Of a stretch of 9,238 nt of DNA, positions 4,943-9,238 are shown piece after piece (within the stretch, counting starts at the first letter, position 1; each line of letters starts with the position of its first letter). The translations under genes were made by a program, and so were the position numbers. The notes beneath the pieces were generated by a model. It was not told where the DNA came from, did no database searches, and saw nothing but the letters and a program-made list of their open reading frames with translations. This DNA comes from Vulcanimicrobiia bacterium (GTDB lineage Bacteria; Eremiobacterota; Eremiobacteria; Baltobacterales; Baltobacteraceae): contig JAMXLG010000362.1 in assembly GCA_024281135.1 (NCBI GenBank), forward strand, positions 1 through 9,238, written 5' to 3'.

Positions 4943-6964
4943 ATGCCTATTCGGGTCTCCTCGAAACACCGCGCCACATCCGGTCCAATAAAGCCCGAGG
5001 GACTCTCGCTGTGCATGATCGTGAAGAACGAGGAGCGTTTTCTCGATCAGTGCTTGCGCAGCGTGCAAGGGATCGTTGACGAGATCTGCATCGTCGACAC
5101 CGGCTCAACCGACCGCACGGTAGAGATTGCCACGTCATTTGGCGCTCGCGTCGAGCACCGGGAATGGCGTAACGATTTCGCGTGGGCACGCAACGAAGCG
5201 CTAAAGATGGCGACGCGGCGCTGGATCTTGATGCTCGACGCTGACGAGGAACTCAAGCCCGAATCGGTTCCGGCGCTCACGGCACTGAAAGGCTCACCGG
5301 CCGATACGACCGGCGTCTGGATTCGTTGTTACAATCGCTCTGACGACTATCGCGGCACCGGCGAGATGTCGCACGCACTCGTTCGTATTTTCCCGAACAA
5401 CCCACGCATCGCGTTTCGCGGAATGATCCACGAGTTTGTGACGCTCGACGGCGGTACGAATGGACTTGTCGCTGTGAATGCCCCGATCTCGATCGTGCAT
5501 CACGGGTATTTGAAAGAAGTCGTCGAGAGCCGCGATAAAGCCAAGCGCAATTTCGAGATCGTGCAAGCCATGGCGGAAGCGGATCCGACGGATCCCTTTG
5601 CGTGGTTCAACGTCGGCACGACCGCGTTCATGATGCAAGACTTTGCGACCGCCAGAGATGCACTCGAGAAGATGCGCACGCTCAACGGAGAGACGCCCCG
5701 CGGTTTTATTGCAAACGGATACTCGGTGCTGGCTGAAATCTATTGCGACAAACTCGGTGATCCCAAAAAAGGCGAGGAAATCTCGCGCGCAGCCCTAAAG
5801 TTTTCACCACATTACGCGAACGCCCACTTCCAGTTGGGTAAAGCGCTCGTTGCCCAGCAGCGCTTCGATGAGGCGCGAGCGGCGTTTCTCGACGCAATCG
5901 AAGACGGTAATTACTCGCATTTGCAGTTCGTCGTCGACGATCAAGTATCGATCTGGAAAGCACACTCGGAGATCGGATCGAGCTACGTCATCCAGAGTGA
6001 CGATCGCCGGGCCGTGGAGTGGTTTCGCAAAGGTCTTGCAAACGCACCGAACGTTCAGCCGCTGATGTTAAATCTCGCGCGCGCACTCGAACGCCTCGGC
6101 GAACTCGACGAAGCACGAGCACTCTTCAAGCGCGTGCGCGAGGAATTCCGTGATGACTTCGGCACCGTCGATTATGTGAATTTTCTACTCCGCCGGCAAG
6201 AGGGAGAAGCTGCGCTCGGGGTCATCGATGCATCGCATGCGGACCTCGGCGACGCCGTCGCGGTACAATTGCTCATCGCGGCCGCGCAGCTCAGCGTGAA
6301 GCTTCGAGGAAACGACGGCGCAATTGCATATCTCGAGGCAGCTGCGGAGCGAGCGCCTGGGAATGCGGAAGTCCTCAACTTGCTCGAAGCGTTGTATCGG
6401 GAACGCGGAGATCTCGATTCCGTACGACGGCTGCTGGAACGGGAAGTTCAAACGACCCCGGTAGCCCCTGCGGACTTCATTCGGCGTTCGTATCAAGCAA
6501 ACGTTGCCGGCGAACACGCTTACGCGGTTGAAGTGGCCGTCGCCGGGCTCGCACGCGATCGCGCCAACGAACACCTACACTACAACGCCGCTATTGCGTT
6601 GTCGGCGCTCGGCGAGATCAATCGCGCGCTCGAACATCTTGAATTTGTCGTGACGAGAGAGTTGCCGGTCTATCAGCCGTCCTTGATGTTGCGTGCGTCG
6701 CTCTTCCGTTCGGTTCAGCGTGCCGACGAGGCCAGCGCAGCAATCGAAAACGTCCTTGCGGTCGACTCGGTCAACGTGGAAGCGCTAAAGGTGCGCGCCG
6801 CGCTCGCTGAGGAGCGTGGCGACGTAACGCGCGCGGAATCGGCGCTCAACGAAATCGTGAGGATCGACGGAGAACGTGGCGCTGTGGAACTCGCAGCGTT
6901 CATGCTACGGCAAGGACGATTCGAAGATGCTGCGCGCATCGCGGAGACTGCACTGCAGCGCTAG
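4943..6964 (+). CDS. Family 2 glycosyltransferase with C-terminal TPR repeats
   Basis: This 673-residue protein has an N-terminal GT2 (GT-A fold) domain and a long helical repeat region. The GT2 part starts at LSLCMIVKNEE (21-31), then IVDTGSTDRTVEIA (50-63), the WRNDFAWARNEA stretch (75-86) and MLDADEEL (97-104), where Asp99-Ala100-Asp101 is the metal- and sugar-nucleotide-binding DXD motif. RGMIHE (159-164) and IVHHGYL (184-190) are typical of the GT2-TPR family. From about residue 215 to the end there are repeated TPR-like helices, for example ANAHFQLGKALVAQQRFDEA (292-311), suited to holding a protein partner. No signal peptide or membrane segment is visible, so it is probably cytoplasmic. 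Its place right after flagellin suggests that it glycosylates flagellin, as proposed for genes beside fliC in Clostridioides difficile; a cell-surface glycan is the alternative. AGGAA at 4936-4940 sits only two bases before the ATG. Sugar and acceptor are unknown. Confidence 0.88.
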   Translation: MPIRVSSKHRATSGPIKPEGLSLCMIVKNEERFLDQCLRSVQGIVDEICIVDTGSTDRTVEIATSFGARVEHREWRNDFAWARNEALKMATRRWILMLDADEELKPESVPALTALKGSPADTTGVWIRCYNRSDDYRGTGEMSHALVRIFPNNPRIAFRGMIHEFVTLDGGTNGLVAVNAPISIVHHGYLKEVVESRDKAKRNFEIVQAMAEADPTDPFAWFNVGTTAFMMQDFATARDALEKMRTLNGETPRGFIANGYSVLAEIYCDKLGDPKKGEEISRAALKFSPHYANAHFQLGKALVAQQRFDEARAAFLDAIEDGNYSHLQFVVDDQVSIWKAHSEIGSSYVIQSDDRRAVEWFRKGLANAPNVQPLMLNLARALERLGELDEARALFKRVREEFRDDFGTVDYVNFLLRRQEGEAALGVIDASHADLGDAVAVQLLIAAAQLSVKLRGNDGAIAYLEAAAERAPGNAEVLNLLEALYRERGDLDSVRRLLEREVQTTPVAPADFIRRSYQANVAGEHAYAVEVAVAGLARDRANEHLHYNAAIALSALGEINRALEHLEFVVTRELPVYQPSLMLRASLFRSVQRADEASAAIENVLAVDSVNVEALKVRAALAEERGDVTRAESALNEIVRIDGERGAVELAAFMLRQGRFEDAARIAETALQR

Positions 6965-6970
6965 GAACTC

Positions 6971-9238
6971 ATGGATTTCTCTATCATTATTCCGGTCTTC
7001 AACAAAGCGGATCTAACGAAACGCTGTCTCGAAGTGCTCCCCGAGACCATTGCGGATGCGGGTGAAGGCGAAGTCATCGTCGTCGATAACGCATCGAGCG
7101 ACCACACGCAGCGCGTGCTCGAAGCGTTCCCATGGATACGCATTATACGCAACGAGAAAAATCTAGGCTTCGCAGGAGCAAATAATCAAGCGGCGCGGGT
7201 TGCAACGGGTGAGTTCCTGGTGCTGCTCAACAACGATACGGAAGCGTGGCCGGGCTGGCTGAGCACGATGCTAAAGCGCGCGAAGGAGCCGGGCGTCGGC
7301 GCCGTCGGTGCGCGTTTGCTCTACCCGGATCGCAAGAGTCAGCACGGTGGCGTCGTCGTTATCGGAAATCCGTTCGGTCGCCAAGACGCGCAACCGTTCC
7401 ACCATAATTTCATGGTTCCGTTCGACGATGTCGACGTGCGGCGAACGCAAGACATGGAAATCGTCACCGGCGCGTGTCTCGTGACGCCGCGCACACTGTA
7501 CGAGAAACTCGACGGCCTCGATGAGGGCTACTGGAACGGCTTTGAAGACGTCGATTACTGCTTGAAGGTAAGGCGCGAAGGCTTGCGCGTCGTCTACGAG
7601 GCCGACGCGGTTCTGTATCACTTCGAGTCGCAGTCAGGCATTCAACGCTTTCGTAAGGCGACGTGGAACACGGAGTTGCTCGAACGGCGCTGGCGCGGGA
7701 CGTTTTATTTCGATGCGCTCGAGAAGAACCTCGAACGTCAACTTGTGCGTCATCCCATGCGCAATTCGCGCAACGGCCTCAATTCGATGATCGTCACGAC
7801 GCCCGCCAGCAACGTCGTGGTTCACGGCGTAGAACCGGCTGAGGGACGAGCCGCTTTCGAGACTCGTCTGCGGAAGAACGCTGCGCCGATCGATCGCGTC
7901 TACTGGGCGTTCGGTGAAGATGCGCTTGCAGCCGCACGCGAAGCGCTGCGCATTCGGGGGCTTCATTACACCGCATTCGTTCGCGGTGATGCTCGCGTTG
8001 AAGAACGCTGGCTCGATGAATTGCTGCGACAGGTTACGGCCACGCCGACGGCCGTTGCGGCAACATACTCGCCCGCGTTGCCGATCGGCGAGAACATCGC
8101 GACGCTCGCCGGTGACGGACGCTGCACCGTGCTCGCGCACTTTGTGATTCCGCAACACATGACCCTGGAGCCGTCCGACACGATCGAGGGTTCGGTGGCC
8201 GATTTGTTGATGCGCATGCTTCCGCTTGGTTTTGGGACACGCGGAGCCGGCAAAGCGATCGCGTCGTTACCCGCGCTGCCGCACGATGCATCGTTCGAGA
8301 AGAAGCATGGGCGTACGCTCGAGCAACTGGCCGATACCGACATTGCGAGCGTCGAAACCGTGCTACGTGCGCGACCGAAACGCAGCCGTGGCCTGGTTTC
8401 GATCGTTACACTGAGCTGGAACGCGCCGCAATTCACGAAGCTCGCGCTTGACTCCATTGCGAAGTACACGAGCGAACCGTACGAAGTCATCGTCGTCGAC
8501 AACGGCTCAGGTGCCGAGACGCTGCAAATGCTCTCCGAAATCGACGATCCTCATGTTCGCGTCATCTATAATTCGAACAACCGCGGTTTTGGGGGCGGCA
8601 ATAACGACGGGATGGCGCACGCACGCGGCGAGCATATCGTCGTGCTGAATAACGATGTCATCGTCACGGAAGGCTGGCTCGATGCGCTGCTCGATCCGTT
8701 CGACCGCATCCCATCGGTCGGTGTGACGGCGCCGCGCAGCAACAAGATCGTCGGCGATCAAGAAGTGATCGATGCCTCGTACAACGACTTGGACGGCATG
8801 TACGCCTACGCAGCCGCGCGACGGAAGAAGTACGCGAAGCGCGGTTTCCTGACTGACCGCGCAATCGGATTTTGTTTGTGCATCGATCGTCGCGTAGTTG
8901 ATGAGATCGGCGGCTTCGACGAACGCTTCGGTATGGGCAACTTCGAAGACGATGATTTCTGCATTCGGGTTCGCGCCGCCGGCTATGAAATCTACGTCGC
9001 TGACGATAGTTTCATTCACCACTTCGGTAGCCAGTCGTTTGTAGCGAACAAGGTCGACTACATGTCGACGATGCATGAAAACTGGGCGAAGTTTGCGCAG
9101 AAATGGAGCTACGCGCCGGCATATCCCACGAACGGATACGACCCACGCCGCGCGATCATCCAAGGCTACGATCGTACGCGCCATTATTCTCCGCTACCGG
9201 CGGCGCGCAAACCTCAATCGCAGAACGAGACTGAAACC
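6971..9238 (+). CDS. Large glycosyltransferase with tandem GT2 domains, 3' end missing
   Basis: The frame is open from ATG 6971 to the last base of the window (756 codons, no stop), so the gene continues beyond it. The first GT2 domain spans residues about 2-235: FSIIIPVFNK at 3-12, VIVVDNASSDHT at 36-47, NLGFAGANNQAA, then LLNNDTEAW (85-93) and GFEDVDYCLK (190-199), ending at LYHFESQSG. The second begins near 476: SIVTLSWNAP, VIVVDNGSG, RGFGGGNNDG, VLNNDVIV (558-565), FEDDDFCIRVR (658-668) and IHHFGSQSF. Both use the NND form of the metal-binding motif common in rhamnosyltransferase-like GT2 enzymes and keep the later acidic ED motif, so both look active. Residues about 240-475 match no family clearly but include a GT-A-like stretch. 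AGGAA overlaps the stop of the upstream gene, six bases away, so the two are co-translated. It probably builds a two-sugar or polymeric glycan on flagellin or the cell surface; the sugar is unknown. Confidence 0.88.
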   Translation, partial: MDFSIIIPVFNKADLTKRCLEVLPETIADAGEGEVIVVDNASSDHTQRVLEAFPWIRIIRNEKNLGFAGANNQAARVATGEFLVLLNNDTEAWPGWLSTMLKRAKEPGVGAVGARLLYPDRKSQHGGVVVIGNPFGRQDAQPFHHNFMVPFDDVDVRRTQDMEIVTGACLVTPRTLYEKLDGLDEGYWNGFEDVDYCLKVRREGLRVVYEADAVLYHFESQSGIQRFRKATWNTELLERRWRGTFYFDALEKNLERQLVRHPMRNSRNGLNSMIVTTPASNVVVHGVEPAEGRAAFETRLRKNAAPIDRVYWAFGEDALAAAREALRIRGLHYTAFVRGDARVEERWLDELLRQVTATPTAVAATYSPALPIGENIATLAGDGRCTVLAHFVIPQHMTLEPSDTIEGSVADLLMRMLPLGFGTRGAGKAIASLPALPHDASFEKKHGRTLEQLADTDIASVETVLRARPKRSRGLVSIVTLSWNAPQFTKLALDSIAKYTSEPYEVIVVDNGSGAETLQMLSEIDDPHVRVIYNSNNRGFGGGNNDGMAHARGEHIVVLNNDVIVTEGWLDALLDPFDRIPSVGVTAPRSNKIVGDQEVIDASYNDLDGMYAYAAARRKKYAKRGFLTDRAIGFCLCIDRRVVDEIGGFDERFGMGNFEDDDFCIRVRAAGYEIYVADDSFIHHFGSQSFVANKVDYMSTMHENWAKFAQKWSYAPAYPTNGYDPRRAIIQGYDRTRHYSPLPAARKPQSQNETET

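Noticed and set aside
4681..5079. 132-codon plus-strand open frame bridging flagellin end and glycosyltransferase start
   Set aside because: It runs through the flagellin coding region and the terminator hairpin in another frame and resembles no protein; it is a shadow.
8507..9184. 225-codon minus-strand open frame
   Set aside because: It is antisense to the second GT2 domain, whose motifs are clear on the plus strand; composition is shadow-like.

Overview
The window is a chromosomal late-flagellar gene cluster, all on the plus strand. It comes from a moderately GC-rich bacterium that controls flagellin with FliW and CsrA. The order is flgK (5' end cut off by the window edge), flgL, fliW, csrA, flagellin, a glycosyltransferase with TPR repeats, and a tandem-domain glycosyltransferase (3' end cut off). 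The flgK-flgL-fliW-csrA-hag order is the one known from Bacillota, but FliW-CsrA pairs also occur in Spirochaetota, Campylobacterota and several less-studied phyla. The GC-rich codon use and divergent, Ser/Thr/Asn/Ala-rich axial proteins do not look like a typical Bacillus or Clostridium. A less-studied phylum is possible, but the sequence alone does not settle it.

Region 1 (1-3127): flgK and flgL encode the two hook-filament junction proteins, and fliW encodes the flagellin-binding assembly factor. Stop codons and Shine-Dalgarno sequences overlap or nearly touch, so this is one tightly packed transcription unit. FlgK and FlgL each carry a similar extra beta-rich module in their variable middle.

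Region 2 (3128-3581): csrA and its flanks. An 18-bp perfect palindrome follows fliW, and a possible hairpin covers the csrA Shine-Dalgarno. After csrA come a good sigma-28 (FliA/SigD) promoter and a structured flagellin leader. This leader has a GGA motif in a hairpin loop and a second GGA-rich stretch at the Shine-Dalgarno, the architecture expected for CsrA repression of flagellin relieved by FliW.

Region 3 (3582-4916): a 426-residue flagellin ending in a strong intrinsic terminator.

Region 4 (4943-9238): two probable glycosyltransferases, 6 bases apart, starting 27 bases after the terminator. Their place next to flagellin suggests flagellin or cell-surface glycosylation. The second has two full GT2 domains and, between them, a stretch that looks like a worn-down third GT-A half.

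No RNA genes, mobile elements, CRISPR arrays or minus-strand genes could be supported.
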